Assembly (NCBI GenBank): GCA_963638105.1
Contig: CAVHPP010000019.1
Span: forward strand, 1 to 40,714
Origin: CAG-217 sp963638105
GTDB taxonomy: Bacteria; Bacillota; Clostridia; Oscillospirales; Acutalibacteraceae
Reading direction: 5' to 3'
DNA length: 40,714 bases
Below are positions 31,469 through 39,489 of this stretch, piece by piece. Position 1 is the first letter of the stretch, and each line of letters begins with the position of its first letter. A program made the translations under genes and the position numbers. The notes beneath the pieces were generated by a model. It was not told the origin of the DNA. It made no database searches and saw only the letters and a program-made list of their open reading frames with translations.

Positions 31469-31510
31469 AATCATACTCCTTTTCTTAGTTATTATTGATT
31501 TACTTTTACA

Positions 31511-31582
31511 AAATGAGAATAAACGGTACTCGCCTCCTCTCTTTGCCTATTTCAACCACAAAATAGTTGACAATTCTCATTT
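31511..31582. promoter_or_regulatory. Long-range inverted repeat upstream of the secreted-protein gene
   Basis: AAATGAGAAT (31511-31520) and ATTCTCATTT (31573-31582) are perfect inverted copies 52 bases apart in the AT-rich upstream region. No clear -35/-10 pair was found for the leftward operon; TTGCAG with TAAATT 16 bases away, near 31590-31618, is the best guess. The rest of 31475-31725 holds nothing else I can name. Confidence 0.4.
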
Positions 31583-31725
31583 CGTAAATTTATTGTGTAT
31601 ACGAGTCACTGCAAAATACTTTCTTTGATTTACATTTTCATTGTATGACAGTCGCTTCCGTTTGTCAAGGAACTTTACCACTTCTTAATAATTCAACATG
31701 CACAAAAGTCGCGACAAAACATTGG

Positions 31726-31754
31726 TTGCTTTGCCCAAAAATCTATGGTATACT
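31726..31754 (+). promoter_or_regulatory. Promoter of the GPH symporter gene
   Basis: TTGCTT (31726-31731), a 17-base spacer and TATACT (31749-31754). Confidence 0.7.
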
Positions 31755-31808
31755 GTAATAAATCTGTGTAATTCGCATAAAGCATTGCCGGCATTGAAGG
31801 GGGATATT

Positions 31809-33773
31809 ATGAAAGAAAAGAAGCTGGGCGCCAAGGTCAAAGACCTGGTGTCCTCGGTCAAAACCCACTGGACCACGCCGCCGGAGGGGCGCTATGTACC
31901 GTACAAGGAGATCGCCGCTTACAGCGTAGGCGGAATCGGCGTAAAGTTCGTAATCTACACCGCCTGGTACATTGGGCTGTCTGCCACCAGCCTGCTGGCC
32001 GGCTCCGCTTTGGGGCTGAAGAACGGCGATTTGGTCAAGCTGACTATGATCGCCACCGTCATCGGCATCTTCTTAGTGCCGCTCCGTGGCATGATCATTG
32101 ACAACACCCGCTCCGGCAAGGGCAAGTTCCGGCCCTATCTGCTCTATACGGGCATACCCAGCGGCATTTTGCTTACCGGCTTTGCGTTCCTGCCCTTTGA
32201 GAATATGAGCTACAACCAAAAGCTGTGGGCGCTGTTTATCACCTACGAGCTGTTGCAGCTGTGCTACCCATTCTACGACCAGGCCTACACCACCCTGGTA
32301 CAGGTAATGAGCCCCAACTCCACCGAGCGGGCCGATGTAATCACCATTTCCACCTTTATCTATTCCTTAGCGCCCACCATTCTGGGATTCTTAGTGCCCA
32401 TTTTGGCGGGCTTTACCGGCGGACTGGAGCACATTAACGCCTACCGGATCATTATGCCCATCTTTGGCATCGGCGGTGCGCTGATCGGTCTGTTCAGCTA
32501 CACCGGCACCAAGGAGCGCATTATCGTTGCCAAGGACTACACACCCAAGGTGCCGTTCTTTAAGGGGATCGGCGCCGGGATCCAAAACAAATACCAGTGG
32601 GCCCGCTCCATTACCGGCTGGCTGATTCTGTTGCAAGGGGGCATAGGCAGCGTGACCACCTGGTACTTCTACTACGGCATTAAAGATGTGCTGGGGCTAA
32701 GCACCCAGCAGCAGGGCGTGCTTAACGGCACCCTGACCACCATTTTGGGTGCGGCGGCCACCCCGGCTATGCTGCTGGCGCCGCTGCTGATCCGCAAGGT
32801 TGGCAAGCGCAATCTCTTTATCATCTATATCCTGGGCACCACGGTAAGCATGATCGGTATGTTTCTTTTTATCAAGCAGATTTGGGTGCTGTTTGCCTTT
32901 ACCTGGCTGCGTGGGTTCTTTACCACCTTTACCCTGATTACCGACGGCGCCATGAACGCCGATGTGCTGGACTACCAGCAGTACAAAACCGGCGAGCGGC
33001 TGGAGGGGCTGATGGCGCAGTTTGTCACCTTTATCGGCACCTTTATCGGCATGGGGATCACCTACCTGACCAACACCGTACTGATGCAAAACACCTATGG
33101 TCTGACCAACAACTACGACGATCTGTACAAAGCCGGCTTCCGTGAGCCCATCTCCAAGGGCATGATCCTGCTGGCCATTGTGGGCTATGTGCTGTCACTG
33201 ATCCCCTTTATCACCATGTACACCCTCACCGAGGAGGACCACGAGGGCCACATTGGGGTGCTGAAGATCCGCGCCGCCTTGGAGGATTACGCCACAGGCG
33301 CCCTGTCCGCCGGTCAGCTGGAGGAGGCCAAGCAGATCTACACCGGCGCCCTGACCCAACTGGAAGAGCTGGAAGCACAGCTGCCCGCTGCCACCGGCAA
33401 AGAGAAGCGGCAGATCCAGCGCAAGATCAAGGGCTTGCAGATCATCAAGGATGAGAAGAACCGCTTTGACGATCCGGCCATGCAGCGTCGGGTGGAAAAG
33501 GCCAAGGAACTGCTGAGCCACACGGTGGAGGAGCTGTACGGGATCAGCGAGCCCACCATGGATCGGTACAACGCCGCCAAGGCCATGGACGAGAGCACCA
33601 AAGCCGCCGCCAAAGCCAAGGCACAGGCCATGCGGGAGGCGTCCAAGGAGCTGGATCGCTTCCATAAAAAAGCCTACAATTACATGCAGGCCCGCAAGCT
33701 GGTCAAACAGCTGGAATACTACACCCACTGGGAGACCATTTTTGAAAGCGAATCGGCAGCCGCAGAGGCTTAA
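31809..33773 (+). CDS. GPH-type (MelB-like) symporter with a long cytoplasmic tail
   Basis: The 654-residue protein has twelve membrane helices in its first ~475 residues and signatures of the glycoside-pentoside-hexuronide:cation symporter family, such as RPYLLYTGIP, a Tyr/Asp-rich loop between halves, and GAMNADVLDYQQYKTGERLEG. It should import a sugar or related solute with Na+ or H+. The remaining ~180 residues, unusual for the family, are hydrophilic, Ala/Glu/Lys-rich and coiled-coil-like, with strings such as EEAKQIYTGALTQLEELEAQL, and could be a regulatory or docking domain. AAGGGGG precedes the ATG at 31809. No glycosidase gene is adjacent. Confidence 0.85.
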   Translation: MKEKKLGAKVKDLVSSVKTHWTTPPEGRYVPYKEIAAYSVGGIGVKFVIYTAWYIGLSATSLLAGSALGLKNGDLVKLTMIATVIGIFLVPLRGMIIDNTRSGKGKFRPYLLYTGIPSGILLTGFAFLPFENMSYNQKLWALFITYELLQLCYPFYDQAYTTLVQVMSPNSTERADVITISTFIYSLAPTILGFLVPILAGFTGGLEHINAYRIIMPIFGIGGALIGLFSYTGTKERIIVAKDYTPKVPFFKGIGAGIQNKYQWARSITGWLILLQGGIGSVTTWYFYYGIKDVLGLSTQQQGVLNGTLTTILGAAATPAMLLAPLLIRKVGKRNLFIIYILGTTVSMIGMFLFIKQIWVLFAFTWLRGFFTTFTLITDGAMNADVLDYQQYKTGERLEGLMAQFVTFIGTFIGMGITYLTNTVLMQNTYGLTNNYDDLYKAGFREPISKGMILLAIVGYVLSLIPFITMYTLTEEDHEGHIGVLKIRAALEDYATGALSAGQLEEAKQIYTGALTQLEELEAQLPAATGKEKRQIQRKIKGLQIIKDEKNRFDDPAMQRRVEKAKELLSHTVEELYGISEPTMDRYNAAKAMDESTKAAAKAKAQAMREASKELDRFHKKAYNYMQARKLVKQLEYYTHWETIFESESAAAEA

Positions 33774-33803
33774 AATCAAAAATCAAAAGCAATATACAAA
33801 AGC

Positions 33804-33837
33804 AAAGGACTTTGACCAAACGGCCAAAGTCCTTTTT
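33804..33837 (+). terminator. Intrinsic terminator of the symporter gene
   Basis: AAAGGACTTTG pairs with CAAAGTCCTTT around a 9-base loop, followed by TTTATACC. Confidence 0.85.
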
Positions 33838-33867
33838 ATACCTATTTATATACACGAAAGCCGCGGC

Positions 33868-33896
33868 TTGACGATACCGAACAAAAATGCTAAAAT
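33868..33896 (+). promoter_or_regulatory. Promoter of the membrane protein gene at 33928
   Basis: TTGACG (33868-33873), a 17-base spacer and TAAAAT (33891-33896). Confidence 0.7.
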
Positions 33897-33927
33897 ATCC
33901 GCAAGAAAAGGCAAAGGAGAACCCCCT

Positions 33928-34713
33928 ATGGCAAGCGAACAAGCAGCCGTCCTGCAAAACCGGGAACGGCCGGTTTATATCAACAAGGGCAGCGCCCTGA
34001 CACAAAATCTCATCTTCTCCACCGCCCTGGCCGGGGCAGGCACCTACGGCCTTTTGGCCTTGCAGCACACCCTGCGCACCGGCAGTCAGTGGGTGGACGC
34101 GGCTGCGCCGAACGGCTACAAACTCTACCAATTTGCCTACGGGGTGATCGGCTCCGTGATTCAGAATTTTAAGATCGACAAGGCCATGGCCGCCCTGCTG
34201 GGCAAGGCCTACGACTTTGACCGGTTTTGCCGCATTGGCGGCGGACTGCTGCTGGCGTCCCTCATCAGCATTGCCGCCGTGCTGCTGGTAACGGTGGTCT
34301 ATAACATCGTCAATTTGGCATACCTGCACCGGGTGTATGCGGCGCTGAGCTATCTGTCGCTCTTGATCTGCCTGGGCTCTGTGGTGCCCTTGTCCATGAT
34401 CTCCGGCGCAGCTTTGGGAGCCAAGACCGCCGGTGACAGCGCCACGGCAAGCAGCATTGCGACGCGGGCCAAGATCGCCATTGCGATCGGCTTTGTGCTG
34501 TTCTTTATCATTGCCGTGCGGGGGATCACCAAAAAATGGGACCGGATCAAAGAGAACGGCCCGCTGGTGTGCCCGGAGAACCTGGGCACCTATCTGCACG
34601 GGCTGGTAATCGTGTCCGTGCCGTTCCTGACGGTGCTGGCGCTGGCGCTCTTAATCGTCATTTTGCTGGTACACCTGATGCTCACCGGCACGCGGCTGAC
34701 CCGCCGGTATTAA
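33928..34713 (+). CDS. Polytopic membrane protein of unknown function
   Basis: The 261-residue protein has about four or five membrane helices (near residues 28-45, 110-135, 143-165, 190-207 and 228-252). A hydrophilic N-terminus of ~25 residues (ASEQAAVLQNRERPVYINKG) and a basic GTRLTRRY end should lie inside. I do not recognise the family. AAAGGAGA precedes the ATG at 33928. Own promoter and terminator make it a single-gene unit. It lies between a symporter and the tarIJ pair, but neither position suggests a function. Confidence 0.7.
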   Translation: MASEQAAVLQNRERPVYINKGSALTQNLIFSTALAGAGTYGLLALQHTLRTGSQWVDAAAPNGYKLYQFAYGVIGSVIQNFKIDKAMAALLGKAYDFDRFCRIGGGLLLASLISIAAVLLVTVVYNIVNLAYLHRVYAALSYLSLLICLGSVVPLSMISGAALGAKTAGDSATASSIATRAKIAIAIGFVLFFIIAVRGITKKWDRIKENGPLVCPENLGTYLHGLVIVSVPFLTVLALALLIVILLVHLMLTGTRLTRRY

Positions 34714-34730
34714 AAGTATATAACAAAAAA

Positions 34731-34763
34731 GGCGGCGCATCATTTGCGCCGCCTAAATTTTTT
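34731..34763. terminator. Bidirectional terminator
   Basis: Perfect 9-bp arms GGCGGCGCA (34731-34739) and TGCGCCGCC (34745-34753). The plus strand runs into TAAATTTTTT and the minus strand into TTTTTTG, so it serves both converging genes. Confidence 0.9.
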
Positions 34764-35787
34764 ATTCCTGCCAAACCATAATGGTCTTGCCAAAGGCCTT
34801 TTGGGTGTCCTTCTCAAACGCCTGCTTAATGTCCGTGGTGGTGCGCACCACATTGACGGAGCTGATCAGGTTGCCCAAGTAATCAATGATCTCCGGGTAC
34901 TGCTGGTACATCTGCACCGTCTTTTCAAAATCCGCCACGCCGCTGCGGGAGGAGCCGAACACACGCAGCCCCTTTTCCAAAATCATGCGGGTATTGATGG
35001 GCACCGGGTACTCGCTGACGCCCAAAATGGAAAGGGTGGCCTCCGGCTTGATCAGCCCGATGATCTGCTCAATGGCAATAGGAGAGCCGTTGCCGCCTAC
35101 ACACTCAAAGGCGTGGTCCATGGTAAAGCCCTCCGGCACCTCCGTGGTCTTATACGCCCCGTCGGCAAAGGTAAAGTCCGCCAGTTTATCGTCATTCAGG
35201 CCAAACACATACACCTTGCTGTCCGGAAAAGTCTTTTTCAAAAACAGGGAGACAATATACGCCAAATTGCCGTCGCCCCAAACGCCGATGGCATCCCGCC
35301 GGGCATGGGCGATCTTGTCAAACCGAGAAATGGCGTGCACCGCTACGGACACGATCTCCGTAAACGCCGCCACATTCATATTGATGTCCTGGGGCAGCTT
35401 CACCAGCCGCCGAGGCGAAATCTCCACATACTCCTGCAAAAAGCCGTCCATAGACGAGCCGCAGAACTTGGAGGAGCGCAAATAATTCTCGCCGATATAA
35501 TCATCGGTCTCCGTGGGGCAATTGGGCACCATCACCACCCGATCGCCGGGAGCGAATTTGCCGCTGGGGTCTCGCATAACGACGCCCACGCCCTCATGGA
35601 TCAGAGCCATGGGCAGCTTCTCGGCCAGCACCTTGGCGTCCCGGGTGCCCAGATAATAACGCATATCTGCATTGCAGATGGAAAGATTGGTGGGGCGCAC
35701 AATGGCATGGTCGCCAAACAGGTCAATATCCTCAAAGGCGATCTCAAACCGGCGGGGCGCCACCAAACGGTAGACGGTGTTAATCAT
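34762..35787 (-). CDS. tarJ: Ribitol-5-phosphate dehydrogenase (TarJ-like)
   Basis: The 341-residue protein is a medium-chain, zinc-type alcohol dehydrogenase with LSICNADMRYYLG (family form LSICHADxRYYxG), the NAD-binding segment AIGVWGDGNLAYIVSLFLKK and a later ECVGGNGS. This pattern and the neighbouring TarI identify TarJ, which reduces ribulose 5-phosphate to ribitol 5-phosphate with NADPH. The product is used by TarI to make CDP-ribitol for teichoic acid or other ribitol-phosphate polymers. Its start overlaps the TarI gene by eight bases. The other teichoic acid genes are not in the window. Confidence 0.87.
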   Translation of the reverse strand: MINTVYRLVAPRRFEIAFEDIDLFGDHAIVRPTNLSICNADMRYYLGTRDAKVLAEKLPMALIHEGVGVVMRDPSGKFAPGDRVVMVPNCPTETDDYIGENYLRSSKFCGSSMDGFLQEYVEISPRRLVKLPQDINMNVAAFTEIVSVAVHAISRFDKIAHARRDAIGVWGDGNLAYIVSLFLKKTFPDSKVYVFGLNDDKLADFTFADGAYKTTEVPEGFTMDHAFECVGGNGSPIAIEQIIGLIKPEATLSILGVSEYPVPINTRMILEKGLRVFGSSRSGVADFEKTVQMYQQYPEIIDYLGNLISSVNVVRTTTDIKQAFEKDTQKAFGKTIMVWQE

Positions 35788-36493
35788 GAGTCTCGTCCTC
35801 CAACAGGGATTTTGCCACCCGCAGATCGTAGGGATAAGTGATCTTCATATTGTAGGTCTCGCCCTGCACCAGCGCCACCGGCTCACCCTTGATAACGAAA
35901 ATTTTGGCAGCGTCCGTGAGAATTTCCTTCTCCTCCTCAGTGAGGGTCTCGTACAGCTTCTTCAGCTTGGTGGCGCGGAAGGACTGGGGGGTCTGGCCCT
36001 GATACATGACGGAGCGATCCGGAATCGCAGAGATCACCCGGTGGTCCCGGCTCTCCACAATGGTGTCCGTGGCAGGAATCACCGTGTCGCAGGCGCCGAA
36101 CTGCTCCGCCGCCGCAATGTTCTCCTCAATGATCCGATAGGTCACAAAGGGACGCACGCTGTCATGGGTGACGATAATGGTATCGTCGTTCAAATTGCCC
36201 TCGTTCTCAATGTAACGAATAGCATTCATAATCGTCTCGTTACGGGTAGAACCGCCCTCAATCACCGCCACACGGTCCGCTGCGGGAGCAATATGCTTGG
36301 CAATCAAATTCTTGGTGTGCTCCACCCACTTGGAGGGGCACAGCACCAAAATCTTCTCCAGTTGGGGCACGGAGATAAACTTCTCGATGGTATAAATGAT
36401 AATGGGCTTGTCCTTTACCGTTAAATACTGCTTGGGCTTGTCCCCGCCCATTCGGGAGCCGACGCCGCCGGCCAATACAACGCCATAAACCAT
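35780..36493 (-). CDS. tarI: Ribitol-5-phosphate cytidylyltransferase (TarI-like)
   Basis: The 237-residue protein has the IspD/TarI nucleotidyltransferase fold: VVLAGGVGSRMGGDKPKQYL (residues 5-24, CTP binding), EGGSTRNETIMNAI, THDSVRPFV and QTPQSFR. IspD (MEP-cytidylyltransferase) looks similar, but the partner TarJ overlapping it makes TarI the better call. It couples ribitol 5-phosphate to CTP, giving CDP-ribitol. GGAA precedes the ATG. It has its own promoter just after the upstream alcohol dehydrogenase gene. Confidence 0.85.
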   Translation of the reverse strand: MVYGVVLAGGVGSRMGGDKPKQYLTVKDKPIIIYTIEKFISVPQLEKILVLCPSKWVEHTKNLIAKHIAPAADRVAVIEGGSTRNETIMNAIRYIENEGNLNDDTIIVTHDSVRPFVTYRIIEENIAAAEQFGACDTVIPATDTIVESRDHRVISAIPDRSVMYQGQTPQSFRATKLKKLYETLTEEEKEILTDAAKIFVIKGEPVALVQGETYNMKITYPYDLRVAKSLLEDETHD

Positions 36494-36526
36494 AACGCTA
36501 AAATTCCTTTCTGTTTCTGTTCTTTT

Positions 36527-36554
36527 ATTATAGAGTTTCGTCGCCGTTTGTCAA
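36527..36554 (-). promoter_or_regulatory. Promoter of tarI-tarJ
   Basis: On the minus strand TTGACA (36549-36554), a 16-base spacer and TATAAT (36527-36532). Confidence 0.75.
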
Positions 36555-36560
36555 TGCCTG

Positions 36561-37691
36561 TTACTTTAAGGCGCAGAACATTTTGTAAATATCCTCTTCT
36601 GTCAAAGGCACCGGGTTCAGGGTCATCAGCATGGACATACTCTGGTGGGCCAGGGCGCGGATCTCCGCATCGCCCTCTACCCCCAGCTCGCACAGATTGG
36701 TGCGCATGCCCATTCTGTTTTTCATACCGTGCACCGCGTCCGCCATGGCTGCCGGGCTGTCAAACCCGCAGTCCCGGGCAAGGGCGGTAATCCGGCCGTC
36801 CCCGTCTGCGTGCTCCGCGTTAAAGCGGATAAAGTAATCCAGGGTAAAGGCGCAGGCTTCGCCATGGGGCATACCGTACAAATTGGTCAGCGGGAAGGAA
36901 CAGGCGTGGGAGCCGGTGGTGCGGGGGTGACTAAAGGCCACACCGGCCACAATAGACGCCTCCGCCATCTTCTCCCGAGCCTCCAGGTCGTTGCCGTCCC
37001 GGTATGCCTTTTCCAGCCATGCAAACACCAGTCGCGCCGCATGCACGGAGCAGGCAGCACATACCGGCTGGTGGTTCACGCTCCAGTAACTCTCCACCGC
37101 GTGGCACAGCACATCCAGCCCGGTGGAGGCAGTCACCTGGGGCGGCACCGTTAAGGTCAACTCCGGGTCTACCACAGCAATCTTAGGGTACATGGCCGGG
37201 TGGTTCATGGGCTTTTTCACCCCGGCGGCCACATTGGTCAGCACGCTGATATTGGTCACCTCGGAGGCTGTACCGGCGGTGGTGGCAAAGGCAATCATGG
37301 GAATGGCCTCCTCTGCCGTCACCGGCTTGTCGCCGTTATGGTACGGTTCAATATTGTCCGTCCCCCGGGCAATGGCGCAGGCCGCCTTGCAGCAGTCCAT
37401 AGGCGAGCCGCCGCCCAGCGCCACCGCAAAGTCTGCACCCACCCGCCGCATTTCTGCCGCACAGGCGTTCACATTCTCCGTAGTGGGATTGGGGCGAATA
37501 TCGCTGAATACGGACAATAAAGCGCCGTCCGCCGCCTGCAAAAAGGCGTCTGCGGTGCCATTTCGCAAAAAGCTCTTGCCGCACACCAGCACGCCATGGG
37601 TGCCGCCGATCTTCTCTATATACGACTTGATTTCATGCCGGGTGCCGCTGCCGAAAACCAGCTCCACCGGCAGGTGAAAATTCCAGTTCAT
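36561..37691 (-). CDS. Iron-containing alcohol dehydrogenase
   Basis: The 376-residue protein is a group III alcohol dehydrogenase: FGSGTRHEI near the start, a nucleotide-binding GGGSPMDCCKAA (about residues 93-104), GLDVLCHAVESYWSV with metal-binding Asp and His, and PHGEACAF with the last His ligand. The family reduces aldehydes or ketones or oxidises alcohols with NAD(P), with Fe2+ at the active site; the exact substrate is open. Start 37691 follows GGAG by seven bases; the longer open frame to 37817 lies upstream of the promoter. It is divergent from the amino-acid transporter operon. Confidence 0.92.
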   Translation of the reverse strand: MNWNFHLPVELVFGSGTRHEIKSYIEKIGGTHGVLVCGKSFLRNGTADAFLQAADGALLSVFSDIRPNPTTENVNACAAEMRRVGADFAVALGGGSPMDCCKAACAIARGTDNIEPYHNGDKPVTAEEAIPMIAFATTAGTASEVTNISVLTNVAAGVKKPMNHPAMYPKIAVVDPELTLTVPPQVTASTGLDVLCHAVESYWSVNHQPVCAACSVHAARLVFAWLEKAYRDGNDLEAREKMAEASIVAGVAFSHPRTTGSHACSFPLTNLYGMPHGEACAFTLDYFIRFNAEHADGDGRITALARDCGFDSPAAMADAVHGMKNRMGMRTNLCELGVEGDAEIRALAHQSMSMLMTLNPVPLTEEDIYKMFCALK

Positions 37692-37713
37692 ACGAACATC
37701 TCCTTTGCGGTCT

Positions 37714-37742
37714 ATTTTACCACCCCGGCGGGGCTTTGGCAA
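37714..37742 (-). promoter_or_regulatory. Promoter of the iron-containing alcohol dehydrogenase gene
   Basis: On the minus strand TTGCCA (37737-37742), a 17-base spacer and TAAAAT (37714-37719). The spacer carries CCCCGCCGGGG, a near-palindrome that might be a regulator site. Confidence 0.65.
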
Positions 37743-37782
37743 CAAAAACGGCAGAAATTTCACACTCTGTTCGGATTTCCTA

Positions 37783-37811
37783 TTTACATTTGTCATAAAT
37801 CGTGGTATAAT
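37783..37811 (+). promoter_or_regulatory. Promoter of the amino-acid ABC transporter operon
   Basis: TTTACA (37783-37788), a 17-base spacer and a perfect TATAAT (37806-37811). Confidence 0.75.
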
Positions 37812-37821
37812 GCGCACATCG

Positions 37822-37881
37822 GCAAAGGAATTTAGCGTGGTAAATCGCTACCTTGCTACTACGCAAAATTGTGTCCTTTGC
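37822..37881 (+). promoter_or_regulatory. Structured leader of the amino-acid transporter operon
   Basis: GCAAAGGA (37822-37829) and TCCTTTGC (37874-37881) form a perfect 8-bp closing stem that encloses another stem (TAGCG/CGCTA, about 37833-37850). This occupies most of the ~95-base leader. It does not match a riboswitch I recognise. Confidence 0.4.
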
Positions 37882-37913
37882 AAAATCATTAGAGGTTATA
37901 AGGAGAAAATCGT

Positions 37914-38762
37914 ATGCGCAAGATGAAAAAAGTGCTTTCCCTGGTGCTGAGCCTGGTACTGGTGTGCGGCATTGTGGCCGGCTTCGCCGCCTGCTCCGGC
38001 AACAAGGAAAAAGAGGACAACAAAAAGGAAGACACCACCGCCCAGTCCGATCTGGCCAAGATCCAGGCTGCCGGTGTGCTGAAAGTGGGCATCACCGAGT
38101 ATGAGCCCATGAACTACAAGGACAAGAACGGCGAGTGGACCGGCTTTGACACCGAGTTTGCCCAGGCGCTGGGCGAGAAGCTGGGCGTGAAGGTTGAATT
38201 TGTAGAGATTAACTGGAACAATAAGTATAACGAGCTGTCCTCCGGTGCGGTGGACTGCCTGTGGAACGGTATGACCATTACCGACGAGGGCAAAAAGGCC
38301 GCCAGCATTACCAACGCCTATGCAGAGAACGCGCAGGTGGTGGTCATGAAGCAGTCCGAAGTGGGCAAGTACAAAACCACCGATGATTTGAAGAACCTGA
38401 AGTCCATTGCCGTAGAGGGCGGTTCCGCCGGCGAAAAGGCTGCCCAGGCCGCCGGTCTCACCAACACCGTGGTATCCGACAGCCAGGCACTGGCTCTGAC
38501 CGAGGTAACCTCCGGCTCTGCGGACGCCTGCATCATTGATCTGACCATGGCCAACGCCATGACCGGCGAGGGCACCGGCAACAAGAACCTGACTTACAGC
38601 ATTAAGCTGGAGGCTGAGGAGTACGGCATTGCTTTCCGCAAAGGCTCCGACATGACCGCCAAGACCAACGAGCTGATGGCCGGTATGATGAAGGACGGTA
38701 CCCTGGACAAGCTGGCCAAGAAGTACCAGATCGTACTCATCAAGGACGCAGATAACAAATAA
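37914..38762 (+). CDS. Amino-acid ABC transporter substrate-binding lipoprotein
   Basis: The 282-residue protein has a lipoprotein signal (MRKMKKVLSLVLSLVLVCGIVAGFAAC; Cys27 lipidated), a charged linker (NKEKEDNKKED) and a family 3 solute-binding domain: GVLKVGITEYEPMNYKDKNGEWTGFDTEFAQALGEKLG, NGMTITDEGK and the SIAVEGGSAGEKAA hinge. It would hand a polar amino acid to the permease; the exact amino acid is not told by sequence. GGAG lies eight bases upstream. It is the first gene of the operon. Confidence 0.93.
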   Translation: MRKMKKVLSLVLSLVLVCGIVAGFAACSGNKEKEDNKKEDTTAQSDLAKIQAAGVLKVGITEYEPMNYKDKNGEWTGFDTEFAQALGEKLGVKVEFVEINWNNKYNELSSGAVDCLWNGMTITDEGKKAASITNAYAENAQVVVMKQSEVGKYKTTDDLKNLKSIAVEGGSAGEKAAQAAGLTNTVVSDSQALALTEVTSGSADACIIDLTMANAMTGEGTGNKNLTYSIKLEAEEYGIAFRKGSDMTAKTNELMAGMMKDGTLDKLAKKYQIVLIKDADNK

Positions 38763-38789
38763 ATTACAACATACACGAGAGGGAATACC

Positions 38790-39485
38790 ATGTTCTGGCA
38801 AGTTACACAGCAACTGCTGGAGGGCTTTGGGTCCACCTTAAAGCTCTTTTGCATTACGCTGGTTGCCGCTCTGCCCCTGGGGCTGATCATCAGCTTTGGT
38901 TCCATGAGCAAGTTCCGTCCCTTAAAGTGGCTGTGCAAAACACTCATCTGGATCATCAGAGGTACGCCTTTGGTGCTCCAGATGATTATTGTTTATTACG
39001 GCCCGGGACTGGTAGGCAACTGGGCGCAAAATTTAGAAAATCCAAACGCTTTTATCACCTGGCTGGCCGGGTGGACGGTGTTTGACCGCTTTGTGGCGGT
39101 ATCCGTGGCGTTTATCATCAACTACGCCTGCTATTTTTCCGAGATCTTTCGCGGCGGCATCGAGGCCATTCCCAAGGGCCAGTACGAGGCCGGTCAGGTG
39201 CTGGGCATGACCCGCACCCAGATCTTCCGTAAAGTGGTCTTTATGCAGGTGGTTAAGCGGATCATTCCGCCTATGAGCAACGAGATCATCACTCTGGTAA
39301 AGGACACTTCCCTGGCCCGCGTCATCTCCGTTTACGAGATCATTTGGGCAGGCGAAAAGTTTATGAAGCTGGACGGCCTGCTGTGGCCGCTGTTCTACAC
39401 CGGTGTATTCTACCTGATCTTCTGCGGCATTCTTACGGTGCTCTTTAACCGGCTGGAGAAGAAGCTGGACTACTACAAGGGGTGA
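38790..39485 (+). CDS. Amino-acid ABC transporter permease (HisM/GlnP-like)
   Basis: The 231-residue protein has five membrane helices, the amino-acid permease signature IRGTPLVLQMIIVYY, and the EAA loop EAIPKGQYEAGQVLGMTRTQIFRKVVFMQ, which docks onto the ATPase. It has one permease gene only, so it most likely forms a homodimer. It lies 27 bases after the binding-protein gene and four before the ATPase gene. Confidence 0.93.
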   Translation: MFWQVTQQLLEGFGSTLKLFCITLVAALPLGLIISFGSMSKFRPLKWLCKTLIWIIRGTPLVLQMIIVYYGPGLVGNWAQNLENPNAFITWLAGWTVFDRFVAVSVAFIINYACYFSEIFRGGIEAIPKGQYEAGQVLGMTRTQIFRKVVFMQVVKRIIPPMSNEIITLVKDTSLARVISVYEIIWAGEKFMKLDGLLWPLFYTGVFYLIFCGILTVLFNRLEKKLDYYKG

Positions 39486-39489
39486 TGGT

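Noticed and set aside
31401..31628. 75-codon hydrophobic open frame on the plus strand upstream of the symporter
   Set aside because: It starts inside the secreted-protein gene on the other strand, has no ribosome site, and ends in AT-rich DNA where open frames arise by chance.
34744..35841. 365-codon open frame on the plus strand
   Set aside because: Antisense to tarJ and overlapping a terminator; no start signal.
35780..36493. IspD of isoprenoid synthesis
   Set aside because: The fold is shared, but the eight-base overlap with a TarJ-type dehydrogenase gene makes TarI more likely; not fully excluded.
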